A DNA stretch of 64,000 nucleotides from Madurella fahalii. Lineage: Eukaryota > Ascomycota > Sordariomycetes > Sordariales. Position numbers and translations under genes: made by a program. A model generated the notes under the pieces. That model made no database searches, was not told the origin of the DNA, and saw only the letters and a list, made by a program, of their open reading frames with translations. The stretch covers positions 3,931,001 to 3,995,000 of the forward strand of contig CM056875.1 in NCBI GenBank assembly GCA_029876055.1. Direction: 5' to 3'. Of this stretch, positions 11,211 to 22,344 are shown one piece after another (positions within the stretch are counted from its first letter, which is position 1; the number at the start of each line of letters is the position of its first letter).

Positions 11211-12207
11211 TTTCGGGAACAGTGCGCGCAAAATGCGGTTAGACTGGGAATACAGGGAACAAGAGCGAAGAGTTGGCGATTTAGACCGTGTTGGGGGTGG
11301 TGGTAATGGTGGGAATATTGTGATGCATCGGTTCACTCAGGATAAGGTACCTGCCTAGCTGTTGAAGTCTTCCGACGTCCCAGCATGCTTAGTATGCCAT
11401 AATCATGCTATACCAAATCGGGGCCTCGCTGACTCACGCCGAGTGTAGGGCGATGTGGAGTGGCATTCTAGTGATTAAGTAGTATCCCCTATAGTATTTC
11501 TTTCGCCGGATGTCTGGCTCTAAGGTTCAGGCCGCATCCGTATATATCATGGAATCAAGTAGAACGCGGTGTTAGTTCTCTGAATTAGTACGTTGCTACA
11601 ATGCAAAGTCCTGGCCTAGGTACTTTGAAACGTCAACATTCTCCCCTCCCCGGACCGCAGTAAAACCCGAGAAAGTACCTTAGTCAGTCCCTTCACGGAA
11701 GGAACAGTTAGAGTTAGGGGATCAGACTGGCAGTTGTCTCTTGCAAAGAATGAACATGCGCCGACCTCTATTTTGCTTGGAAGAGCACTAAATTGGAGCA
11801 CTTCGACGCACGTCATCCAAGACAAGGCCCTGGCGGCTCCACACCTGTGGGCTTGTTGAGTTATAATACAGTACGGGGATGCCAACACACACGGCAGACG
11901 CAGATACCTTCTGCGAATGCCCGGTGTAAAGGGACTGTGCCTTAATCAGTGCACAAAATGACTTTCGGTACTCCCATCCGTACATTGGCAATAGAGGCCA
12001 GAGCTCAGTTCGAAGTGAAGCCGCGTTACTGTCCGGCACAATGGAAGGCCTCCCCCTTTGGTTAGCGCGACTCGACTGTGGAATCCACTTGGAGCTCCTG
12101 GCAACAGGCCGGGCCCGGAATTTCGGTGGCGGTGTGGAGCGGCGCACACCGCTACTCCCGGTCAACATCGAACTCTGCCTACCCGGCCGACGGATCGGAC
12201 GCCCCTT
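11211..12207. other. gene-free stretch
   Basis: No supported gene is seen. The frame of the next gene is open upstream of its proposed start as far as 12058, so an earlier start or an upstream exon cannot be excluded for that gene. Confidence 0.4.
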
Positions 12208-13982
12208 ATGTCGCAAAATTCCCGACGAGGGTTCCCCATGCTGTTGAAGTCTAACCTGCGAACCGCGCAGATTGGTCCCCGCCAGGTGATTGGTCAGCTC
12301 GGCGACACAACGTTGACGGCAGCTATGGCTCTATTCCCAGACTTTGGATCATGGCTGCTTCGCTCCGTGTGGGGCGACAGCTTCGCCGATAGCCCCGTGC
12401 TCGCCGTCGAGAGGCTGAAATCACAGCCTCGGCCGATCCAGGATGCTGACAAGGATACGCTGGTCGGTGCAATCCTGACCATGGGGTCCAGCCTTCACCT
12501 CGCCCTCCACATGTTACTCGAGCTCTTGCCAGAGGATAAATCTCGGGAGCGTCTAGGCGAAGTCTTGTGTCCGACCCTCGGCCAACTCCTAGCCTCGCTC
12601 CAAAGCACCCTATCCTCGTTTGAACTGAACGCCCCCCACCAGACAACCGTGGCTGCACAGCCAGCTGCGGTCCGCACCCCCAAGATGACCCCCGATGACT
12701 CCCTTTCCAGTGGAGGAAGCCACCGGCAGCTCCCAGAGATTGCGCACGAGACGGCTGGGAAAGACGAGACTCCGAGAGCGACCAGGACATCGCCGGCTGA
12801 ATGCCATACCGGCTCTCCCCTACGCAAAAATCAACCGCAGCATACTCTCCAGCCACGGACAGAGAGGTTCCCGCCGCTAGAAGACGGCAGCGCAACACAT
12901 CAGCTGCGCATTGAGATCCACGAACGATCGGGCGTGGCGTTGGTGAAAGCCCTGCAGGCCGAGATGCGGGTGCAAGCGGCCATTAGAGTGGCGGTAGAAT
13001 CTCTAGAATTCGCCGAGGGACAACTGAAACTGGTCAAGGAGATCAATCAATTGCATGGCGGTAGTAAGTACTAGCAATTTCCCATATATACAGCCTCCGC
13101 TTGCCGACCTAGAGATGAACGACCCGCATTATCATTCCACCCAATATGTGGGCATGGCCAGAGTCTCTTAGATAAGCACCACCAACTAATCATGGATCAT
13201 CTTGACACGTTCAGCCTTCGACGTCCTTCAGAAACACTTCTATGAGGGGTATAACCGCCTGTTATTGCGGGCACTTGAGCTGGAGAAACGGGAATTTGGA
13301 TTACCGGACCGAGGCACTGTGAATCCAACGGCCGCTGCGCTACCTCCGCAACAACACACGCATACCGAGATTCTCGAACCGGCTGCCGCAAGCCCCAGAC
13401 AGCACCGGTCGATCTCCTTCCAAAGCACCCTGCCCGCTCGGGGAGGAACAGTTGCCGCTGCATGGACTCCTGCAACCCTGGCCACAGACCCCGAACGCCG
13501 GCCACTGGCCCGCAGGAACACGATCCAGGGAATCAAGCAAGAGGGTAAAGTGTTCTCATATTCTTGGCAGTGCAGCCAACATTACTAACTTGGCGATATC
13601 AGGCGCAAGGACGTCACGGACAAGGCCGCCGCTCAAGCGACGGCTATCGCTAGCTGAAGAGCTGGCCATGGTCGGCGAGGAAGACTCGGAGAGCGGGTAC
13701 CAGGAAGAAACATCCGAAATAGCGAGCTCTGAGAGCGGCGGGTCCGATCTGGAGTCTGGCAATGAGTCCCAGGATATGATTGCTAGGTGTGATGAGAGCG
13801 AAGAATACAGCACCAACGCGGAGAGCTTGGGAGAAGCGAGTGACAGCGAGAGCGAAAAGAAGAACCAATTCATTGGCAACATGAGTATGAACACTCAGGA
13901 CTTTCTCGAGAGCCACTCGAACGCAACGATGGGCTCCAGCCCCTTGAGGAGTCGGCTGCCGAGGTTGAAACCGCCGACATAA
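12208..13982 (+). CDS. hypothetical protein with acidic C-terminus
   Basis: The proposed exons are 12208..13063, 13215..13544 and 13603..13982. Intron 1 has a perfect GTAAGT donor and TTCAG acceptor and keeps frame into TFDVLQKHFYEGYNRLLL. Intron 2 has GTAAAG, a textbook TACTAAC branch point and ATCAG. The translated product is about 521 residues. It has a moderately hydrophobic N-terminal part (MGSSLHLALHMLLELLPEDK), a polar Pro/Thr/Gln-rich middle, a helical segment spanning intron 1 (LEFAEGQLKLVKEINQLHGG), a basic patch (RPPLKRRLSLAEELAM) and a Ser/Glu/Asp-rich tail. No domain is recognised. The basic and acidic tracts suggest a nuclear or scaffold protein, which is only a guess. The introns are convincing; the start is uncertain, with alternatives at 12058 and 12238. 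Confidence 0.6.
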
Positions 13983-14606
13983 CCTAGAAGAGCACGAATA
14001 ATTAGCATAAGTAATCGATGAAGGCCGGGGCACGATGGGGTGATTCATAAGCAACATTCATCAGCTCTATGTCCCCGTAGCAGAACGGAGCGAAGTGTAA
14101 TTCGTCGTCCAAGTCCACGTACGTACCTGCGGACGTGACATTTCGGCCGATGCATCTGCTGGTCAGCTCAAGAAGGCCTCCTATTCCACCGACCCCCACC
14201 TATTCTGTCCCAGCATTTATAAGCAAGTCCGCGCGATGGCTATCAACGGACCTTAATTTCTCCGTTTTCCTTACAAATCTGAAGCAACTGACGATTCCCC
14301 GGAGACTTTGGTTCATTATAATTGAACGACGGGTTGGCGTCATCGATGGCGCGATTGTATGGACACCTTAAGCGCTTATGATCGTCCACATGCATTGAGG
14401 TGGTCATGCTCGATATCGAGATTGTTGTAGATTGACAAAGTCAGATGAGATGAAGTATAAAGCTCTGGCCATTTACTAGCACAATTTCTGCATCGCATTG
14501 GTGAGTAGTCTAAGCACAGGGCACTATCACTATTCCATCGCCGTCTTTCAACTTCGTAACTGCGTCACTACTAGACTCCAGATCAGAGTCTTACTTATCG
14601 TTAATC
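13983..14606. other. promoter region of the CmcJ-like gene
   Basis: No gene is recognised. A TATAAAG lies at about 14456, roughly 150 bp before the ATG at 14607, and could be the TATA element of that gene. Confidence 0.4.
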
Positions 14607-15731
14607 ATGGCCGCTGTAGATGTCATCAATGCGACAGCCTCTACCGACAAAGCGGACATGGTTCCATCCGTCCACCCTCTTGAAACGCCACAGAAGCACA
14701 ATGTGCACACTGTCATGAACTACTACAAAGACCCCGGCGACGGCTCTCCGCCAGCCCCTTTCTACGTGGTGTATGTGAAGAGGAGCAGCTAGACCTTGAC
14801 ACGCAGAACTTGTAGCAAGCTGACAGTGCTCGGCGGCGCAGCTCAACTGACCCTCAACAGTTGCTCAAGCGACCTGTTGACCCCGTGAACGTCATCGTGA
14901 CAGATATCAGTGGGAATGAGAACGATTATACCTTGGATAGCCACGGCTTTCAAATCGTCCAGCATGAAAGCAGGGAGAAGGCGTTTCTTGATGACGACAA
15001 AATCAAGCACGAATATATTCCAGAGACAGAGCAGCTGCTGAAAGACGTGTGAGTTTCCGCCTTGACAACCCTGGCGATAACGGAGTGTTTGTCCGACCCG
15101 CAAAACCCAGCGCAGATATTGAACTTCATCTTCTAGCACCGGAGCTACGCGCGTCCTCATCTTTGACCACACCATCCGCCGGCAGAATCACTCCGACCCT
15201 TCCAACGCTGAAATCCGTGGACCAGCCCAGAGTGTACATATTGATCAGTCCTATGCGGCAGCTGTGGATAGAGTGCGATACCATCTCCCCGACGAGGCAG
15301 AGGATTTGCTTCAGAAGCGCTTCCAGATCATCAACGTCTGCTTAAACCCCCCACCCCAAGGTACCTACCATGGGTCTCGGGAAGGCTAACAATGCTTTCA
15401 GGTCTGGCGCCCCATCAAGACCATCTTCAAGGCCCCACTGGGCCTCGCCGATGCAAATTCGGTGGCAGAATCGGATCTTGTCGCCGCAGCACTCATCTAC
15501 CCGCACCGTAAAGGCGAAACCTTTGCAGTCAAACCAAACCCTGCACACCGCTGGTATTTCAAGTACGCGCAGCGGCCCGACGAGGTGACATTGATTAAGT
15601 GCTTCGACTCGGTCACAGCGCCGGGTGTGGCACGCCGCGTCCCACACTCAGCTTTCGTCGACCCGGCTGAGGAGGACAAGGAAGGGCGTGAGAGCATTGA
15701 GGTACGAGCTCTGGTATTTTACGACCATTAA
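14607..15731 (+). CDS. CmcJ-like oxygenase/desaturase family protein
   Basis: Exons are 14607..14768, 14861..15048, 15137..15335 and 15402..15731, giving 292 residues. The product matches the fungal family related to 7-alpha-cephem-methoxylase P8 chain (CmcJ) and to gibberellin-type desaturases: HTVMNYYKDPGDGSPPAPFY, RPVDPVNVIVTDISG, FQIVQHESREKAF, RVLIFDHTIRR, VHIDQSYAAAVDRVRYHLP, FQIINVWRPIKTIF and ALIYPHRKGETFAV in family order, ending with HSAFVDPAEEDK. The HID motif (VHIDQS) and later histidines fit an Fe(II)/2-oxoglutarate-type metal site. Intron 2 has a strong GTGAGT donor; intron 3 uses a weak GTCTGC donor chosen because it alone keeps the conserved INVWRP frame. Such enzymes often decorate secondary metabolites, but no synthase or P450 gene lies nearby. 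The family call is strong, the reaction unknown. Confidence 0.85.
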
Positions 15732-16033
15732 GGCTTGTGGAAGTGTTCAAGTCGGATTAGGGTCGGCTCTTTCAGGGAACGCAGGCAGCGTATCTGCGGC
15801 TCGCAGGCGGCAAACTAGGATTCAATATAAGTTCTGTGACCATAAGTATCGCTGCTTAAATAGCCTAGCAACAGTAGCAGCACACTTCTCATCTGAGCAT
15901 ACTGCCACAGACATTGATATCGGCCAATGCCGTTCGCCCATGTGTGAAAACCCACCGATCCTTTCCCGACCTGTGCGCTCCGCATTTCTAGGGACGACTG
16001 GTCCTCATTCTCTTCCCTCCACGCCTGAAGTAC
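15732..16033. other. spacer between convergent genes
   Basis: This 302-bp spacer lies between two stop codons and should contain the 3' UTRs of the CmcJ-like and LVIVD genes. Nothing else is seen. Confidence 0.5.
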
Positions 16034-17857
16034 TTAGCGATGAGACCGTTTCAGCACAAACGCACCGCGCTCGATCGTGTTCACAAGGATGTAGCCGCTC
16101 TTGAAGAACGGGTAGTGGCTCCAGGAGCCCACAAACTCGATGGAACCGCCGTTCGGGAGAGCATCGTCCTCGGGGTAAATGTCGAAAAAGCCCACCTCCC
16201 TCACGCGGGCGCCGGTAGGGTCGCGTGGCAGACTCGAGACATCGAGGATGCGCAGGCCGGCACCGTAGTGGCTCTGGTACGCAAAGCCGTCAATGACAAA
16301 CTGGTTGTGGTCGATGCCGTAGGCCGGGCTGCGGAAGATGCCCGTCTGCTTGGGGTTCTCCAGCGAGCGGATGTCCCAAAAGTATGTGATCGGATACCCG
16401 CTGGCTGCCGGGCCCACCCCATTGACCTCGTCAAGCTCGTCGTCGAGAACAAGGAACTCTTGCCAGTATGGGTTGGTAACCCAGCCTTGGTGCGTATCTG
16501 TTATTCGGGATAAGATGTCAGGGGCCATACACAAATCATGACGGAGACGAGGGTAGGTAGTTAATCGGGATTATGCATACAACTGGCGCCCTCATAACTC
16601 GTTCTCGAGATAATATTGGTGGCGTTCTTGTCGGTAACGTCGTAGCTTTGGGATCCCGTTAATAATCGTCCAGCCCAGCCACGCCAAGAGACATTAGTGC
16701 TTGAGGCAACTCACATGGTCAAGGTGTCCTCATTATATCCGTAGCAAATGTCACGGCCAAAGTACTTGCGGTCAGGGCCGCGGTACACCAGACACTGCGC
16801 ATCATGCACATATCCATCGCCGGCAGCGCAGCCAAGTGTCTTCGGGCTGTCGGGATTCTTCAAGTCGATGAAGATGAGACCGGACCGGCAGTCGCTCGTT
16901 CGCGGCTGGGCGCCGACGGCAACGGCATACTCCTTTTCTTCGTTGATTACAACATTGTGTGTGCGGCCAATGGGCAGGTCGTTCCACCAGCTCGTTACAT
17001 CGCGGTCGGGATCGAATGTGACCGGCTTCCTGGGGTCAATCCTAAGCAGCTTAGACGGGACCGTCAAGTCAGCCCCACTCCCCCAGCACTGTCTCATGCA
17101 ACACGAGGTAATTTACCTTGGTCATGTCAAAGACCTGAACACCGTGGTCGACGGCTTCGCTCCCAATGACGATGTAGTTCTTATACCCGCGGATTTCGCG
17201 CCAGATGGATGGCTGGGCGGTGCTGGACTGGGGCAGGCGGCCCAAGTAGACAAGCTTGCCTTTGCGCGTGATCTCAGCAAAGGCAGCGCCGTCTGCCTGT
17301 GCGATGACCACGAACTCTCGACCGTCACGGCTAGTCCATCCCCACGATGAGGATCCCTCACCAACCTGACTACCCAGGTCCGCATGGCTCATAAAATCGT
17401 AAAAGTCGACCTACGACTCAGTGTCAATGGCCCGATCTCTGTAGTCTCACAAGGTTAATTAGAGGGCGAGCATCCGTACATTATTGCAGCGGAACGTGTT
17501 CATCGGGTCCCCAGGAACGACTTCGGCAAGCCCATTCCGGCAGCGAATTGCGCCATTCCCGCCACGGCTTTTGTATTTCTTGGAGTCCATGGCGCCGCTC
17601 TTAATCTGGCGCTCCCATGTGCTCTATTGAGTGTCAGACTATTAGATGCTCTCACTTCCCCTATAGTAGTAACCAACGAGTCAATACCCGGAACGGACAA
17701 AGGTAGGACACACCATCTTCTTCGCCATGAGCTCCTCATGGACAGAACCGCTATCGTAGATTTGCGAGGTCAAGGCATTCGGCTGCATCTCCTTGGCAGC
17801 GACGCCATGAGCGAGGAGCGCCGTTGCGGCGAGCGTCACGAAGGACGCGGTTCTCAT
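16034..17857 (-). CDS. secreted LVIVD-repeat (beta-propeller-like) protein
   Basis: There are six exons: 17857..17714, 17623..17480, 17410..17117, 17049..16715, 16645..16581 and 16497..16034, giving 481 residues. All five introns have GT-AG ends and keep frame. The product has a signal peptide (MRTASFVTLAATALLAHGVAA), then the pattern of secreted LVIVD / choice-of-anchor-B proteins: DFYDFMSHADLGS, SSSWGWTSRDGREFVVI, GKLVYLGRLP, IWREIRGYKNYIVIGSEA, GVQVFDM, WNDLPIGRTHNVVINEE, YVHDAQCLVYRGPD, TLTIYDVTDKN, THQGWVT, YFWDIRSLENP and GLRILDVSSLP. Each LVIVD unit is a propeller blade. Proteins of this type are extracellular in fungi and of unknown function. The ATG at 17857 is the first in frame; only a GTG precedes it. 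Confidence in the model is high. Confidence 0.88.
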
Positions 17858-19071
17858 GCTGAAGTTCGTCCTTGCAAGGGCCACGGGGAATAGGGTTGAG
17901 GGGCTTGACTGGGTAAATGCCGGTGACTACCTTACCATACTACACCGAGAACCCCCTCCTTTTTAACTCTGTCACGATTGCTGTGCATCGCGATCCTCGT
18001 CCCCTATCTTCCTGCGCAACCCCCGGCCCTAGTACGCCAAGCTTGGCAACTCGGCCGAAATGAGCAGGTACATACAGAATGACGCCTTACCGGACTAGAC
18101 CGCTTAACGTCTGACTTGGAGGGCTACACGAGAGGGCCGTCTGGCAACGACGTGGTGGTTATGTCACGATCCGCGTTGCGTCATTTACTCCTGCCTATTC
18201 AGGCAGCATCTTATCGACCACGCTACCAAGTATACCTAGCAGGGATTGTTCTAGACCTCGGTATTTGCATGCGCAATAGATTAACACCACGTTGTGGCTA
18301 ATCACGGTAGAGTGGGCGGGAGCGCGAAGCCCGGAAAGCTTGACGCTTGATCACAGTGTAACTAGGGCAGCATATTCATCTCCTTACCACTCGTCTTTCC
18401 GCAGCTATAATTAGCCAAGAACGGACAGTTCCTGGCTTCCCTTGCTTTGTGAGGCCATTGGGGATGAAGGGGTACTTCATTGGTCTCACCTCCTTCCTAG
18501 TTCAAGGTTACAGCTAGGTGCTGACGCATCTGGCCAAGCCAGGCATGTCGCGACAGGTCCAGCCCGTCCTTGTCCGCATTTCGGGATACCTATCAAGGGG
18601 CATTGGTTGGCTCGGATTGCCCGGTATGCCAGCGGCTCGCAGAAAAGCTTGACCAAGACGTATTAGCGTAAAAATGCCGGGGGGACCACCGCACACGCAA
18701 CTCTGTCCCAGACACCCCCAATATTGGGCTGTGAGATATCGGAGATGGGCCAGTGAATCCATTCTCTCCGTCCCATGTCCACAGTCGTTCATCGCCCCCA
18801 ATTACGATCTGACGCAAGCTCACTACCACGCGCTGGACTCAATTTCAGATGCAAGCCAAATGGCCAAGGTAGCCAGGGCACAGAACCCAAGATCCCTAAT
18901 TTAAGGTACTTCCTAGTGCTTCTGTGTGCTGACGGCCCGCAAGAAAGTTAGGTAAGAATCAAGACTTTGAAGGATGAGGGAAAGCGGCACAGCGTCCATG
19001 GGGGTCTGTGTGGCCATTTTTACCTTCTTTTCTGGGTGTAGCTCGGCTGCGGTATCAAACTACTACCAGGG

Positions 19072-19074
<3 letters not shown>

Positions 19075-19106
<32 letters not shown>
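19075..19106. repeat. poly-T run (32 bp)
   Basis: Thirty-two consecutive T. A homopolymer this long is length-unstable, and its exact length in the assembly is doubtful. No retroelement sequence is visible next to it. Confidence 0.9.
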
Positions 19107-19440
19107 CCACCTTCAAGTATCATGACCTCCCAACGCCCTTCATGCTATCCTTATCATCAAACCCCATCGAGGAAAAGAAAATAATAATACAAAATCCCGC
19201 TTTGAGCCCAACCGATTACCCTTCCCGCGTTTTCACTTTCCATTGCAGCCATTTCTAGCTAGATTGGCGTCTTAGTTGGGCCATCCTAAAGGCTAGTTTC
19301 AATCAAATTTGGGGATTGTGGAAGTGTTTCCAGTTTTCAGCCATTTATTGTGGCCCAAGACTGATGACTAGTAGTCAGCCGTAGCGCTCAAACAGGGTTA
19401 TCGCACAAAGCTACCGGGAACTGGGGTGGTACGTCCCCCT

Positions 19441-19458
19441 GGGGGGGGGGGGGGGGGG
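19441..19458. repeat. poly-G run (18 bp)
   Basis: Eighteen consecutive G directly after a C5T stretch. It could form a G-quadruplex on the + strand. It is probably a length-variable tract. Confidence 0.9.
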
Positions 19459-20516
19459 CACCGGACAGCTCAGTCCTGTAGCCCAGTCTTGTAGCCGTGC
19501 TTAGATTTCGAGCATTGATCAACGGCATAGGAGCTCCTAGCTAGCGGTAATGCTTTGCTTACCGTAGTGTAGTTCTTATCGGTGAGTACAGCTATGCTAG
19601 TGAGGCGTTCTTCAGCTAAGCTACCGCACTATCAAAGATGAGGGAGTCCAACGACACTCGCCAATCAAACTCAACAAGATGAAACCGGAATGCTATCCGA
19701 TCGTTTCTAGTGCCGTAAGATTTTTATCCTGGTGCTAAATATGATAGGCTTCTCCTTCGGCAGAACGTCGATAACCAAGCACGAGGTTCATTCTGCAGTT
19801 GTGATGAAATTGCGGCGCGGATTTGATAGATTGCGGAACACGTACGCAGATATATATGTAGTTGTTGTGTAAGTGAGACAACCTCAATATAATCGTCATC
19901 CATTGGAATGCACAACACGCTCAAAGGATGGTAAGGCTCTCCGTTTACTGAACTTTGAACGAGCGCTAAGGCGTAAGTGTCTCTAGTTTGAAACCTCAGG
20001 GGGATAAAACGGTATGCTCTTACACCCATTTGCTGACACATGAGCGAACGTACCCTGGCTGGGGACCCGGGAGATGTGAGGCATTCAGCTTACAATCAAG
20101 CGGCACATTGGTAACGTAGCTTACTCACGCAGTTATGCGGTTTAACCGAACTTGAACATGGTAGATGTAGCTGCCTAAGGTAAGATACCCTTACCTAAGT
20201 ATCTAATTCAGGTAGGTGAGATAAATCCGGGGAGAGGCGGCCGACGCCAAAAACCAAAACAAGTTTTTGATTAGATGCACGTTGCTTGGCCAAAGGCGTA
20301 TTATACCTGTGCATACGATACAGTAATAAACGAACACGCTCGCTTATGGCTGGCGTTACACTGTCCGATGTTGTTTTGTCTTCCACCGCCGTGGAGGCGG
20401 GTTACTCGTAGTGGCCGCACGAGCCACCCCGGCCTTAACGAGAAAATTTTCAACCTCGATGTTTCTCTCCAAGATGCAGACGCAGCGAGGCTACCATACT
20501 ATTTTCATTCTCCAAC

Positions 20517-22066
20517 ATGGAGCCCGATACCGACACAGGCCCGAGTTTCCTTGAGAGCTCCCAGAATTTCGCCAACTGGTTCCGAGCCTTCAGTGGCGCC
20601 ACTTTTCACAAAGACATCGCAATCGAGGACCTGCGGGAGCGAAATGCTGGCCGAGGCATCGGTAAACGAGACCACAATGATAGCGCTCGAATTTTGCTTA
20701 GTACTAATTGCCAAATGTAGTTGCCAAGGCAGATATTGAAGCAGACACGGTCCTCTTCACCATCCCCCGCAATGCCATCATCTGCTCGGCAACCTCAACC
20801 CTAAAAGACCAGATACCCAATGTGTTTAATCTCGAAGACGACGACGATGAGCGGTCAGAAGATGAAGGCTCATCAGTGGCATCCCAGGACTCCTGGACGC
20901 TGCTTATCTTGATCATGATGCACGAGTACCTGCAGGGCAATGCCTCGCGCTGGAGACCCTACTTGGATGTACTGCCATCTGCGTTCGACACGCCCATGTT
21001 CTGGTCGGACGCTGAGCTGGCCGAACTCCAAGCTAGCTCTCTTGTCGCCAAGATTGGCAGGGACGAGGCAGACCGGATGATAAAGTCCAAAATTCTTCCT
21101 GTCGTCCGGGCGAATGAGCACGTCTTTTTCCCCGCCGACAGCCCCAAACTAGACGATGCCCAGTTGCTTGCGCTTGCTCACCGCATGGGAAGTACCATCA
21201 TGGCTTACGCCTTCGATCTCGAGAAGGACGATGGGGACGACGAGGCAGACGAGGACGACGGGTGGGTCGAGGATAGAGACGGGAAGACGATGCTGGGCAT
21301 GGTCCCCATGGCAGACATGCTCAACGCCGACGCCGAATTCAACGCGCACATCAACCACGGCCACGACGCACTCACGGCAACAGCATTGCGCACAATCCGG
21401 GCCGGCGAAGAAATCCTAAACTATTACGGCCCGCTCTCTAGCGGTGAGCTGCTGCGGCGCTATGGCTACGTAACCCCTAAACACACCCGATACGACGTAG
21501 TCGAATTGCCGTGGGGCCTGGTTGAGAAGCAGTTGAAGAACCGGGTGGGAGCCGGCATGGACCCCTCGGACTGGGAGAAAGTAAAAGAGCTTATCGAGTC
21601 GGACGAAGACTTCGAAGAAAGCTTTGTACTAGAGCGTTCCAGCAAGGACCCCGACTCGACCGGGCGGCTGGTCGGCCAGGCCACCTTTGAGGGTCTGCCG
21701 GATGAGCTGGGGGAGCAGTTCAAGACGCTCCTCAAGGCTGCTAAGAAGGTCAAGAGCCAACGCCTTGTTGCCCAAGCGATATCGGATAGGGAGGTGCGCA
21801 AGGAGCTGTTCCTACACAGCGTCCTTGGCGCGCTTCAAGATCGGGAGGCTCAATACCATACGTCGCTGGAGGACGACGAGCAGCTTCTAAGCGCAGGCCA
21901 AGTAGCCGGACGGCAGACACTGGCAGTCTGGATCAGAAGAGGGGAGAAGCAGCTTCTGCGGGAGGCCCAGGAGTGGGTTCGACGGGAATTGATCGAGCTG
22001 CGGAACAAAGCTTCTGAGAGGATAGGTGACAATGAGATTCCAGCTGCGAAGAGACGGCGAATCTGA
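20517..22066 (+). CDS. RKM4: SET-domain protein-lysine methyltransferase, Rkm4/SETD6 type
   Basis: Exons are 20517..20661 and 20721..22066 (496 residues); the intron (GTAAAC, branch GTACTAATTG, acceptor TGTAG) restores AGRGIVAKADI. The split SET domain starts around residue 18 (NFANWFRAFSGATFH) and includes the GRGIVA turn, the SET-I insert with LLILIMMHEYLQG, an acidic insert (DDGDDEADEDDG), and the catalytic half VPMADMLNADAEFN followed by EEILNYYGPLSSGELLRRYG. The C-terminal part resembles the Rubisco-LSMT substrate-binding domain. In yeast Rkm4 monomethylates ribosomal protein Rpl42; the animal relative SETD6 acts on RelA and others. The likely role is methylation of a 60S ribosomal protein lysine. 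It lies convergent to RTT109, 278 bp away. The class is certain; the exact ortholog is inferred. Confidence 0.87.
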
Positions 22067-22344
22067 AGTCCCCCCTCCATCGCGGCGACGTCGCTGCTAC
22101 GTGTCAGCTCATGTCCTGTAGTTAGTCGGAAACTCCATCCGCCTCGCAACGTTCCTTGCTCGAGAGCTAGTCGATTTTCCAACGACTGACCGGCCAACAT
22201 ATTTGGTTCGGGACGAACCGCAGGGCAACTGCTCAATTGTCCCGATCCTGCGGTACTATCTTGCGGGTGGCTTGAAACCGGGATAGGGTGGAGATGTTCT
22301 GGCACCCGACGGGGTTCCGGGATAAACCATTGAAGTCGGCGTGG

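Larger units (their letters stand above)
17858..20516. other. gene-free stretch with homopolymers
   Basis: About 2.7 kb without a supportable gene. It contains a T32 run and a G18 run, listed separately. The right end should hold the promoter of the Rkm4-like gene. Confidence 0.5.
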
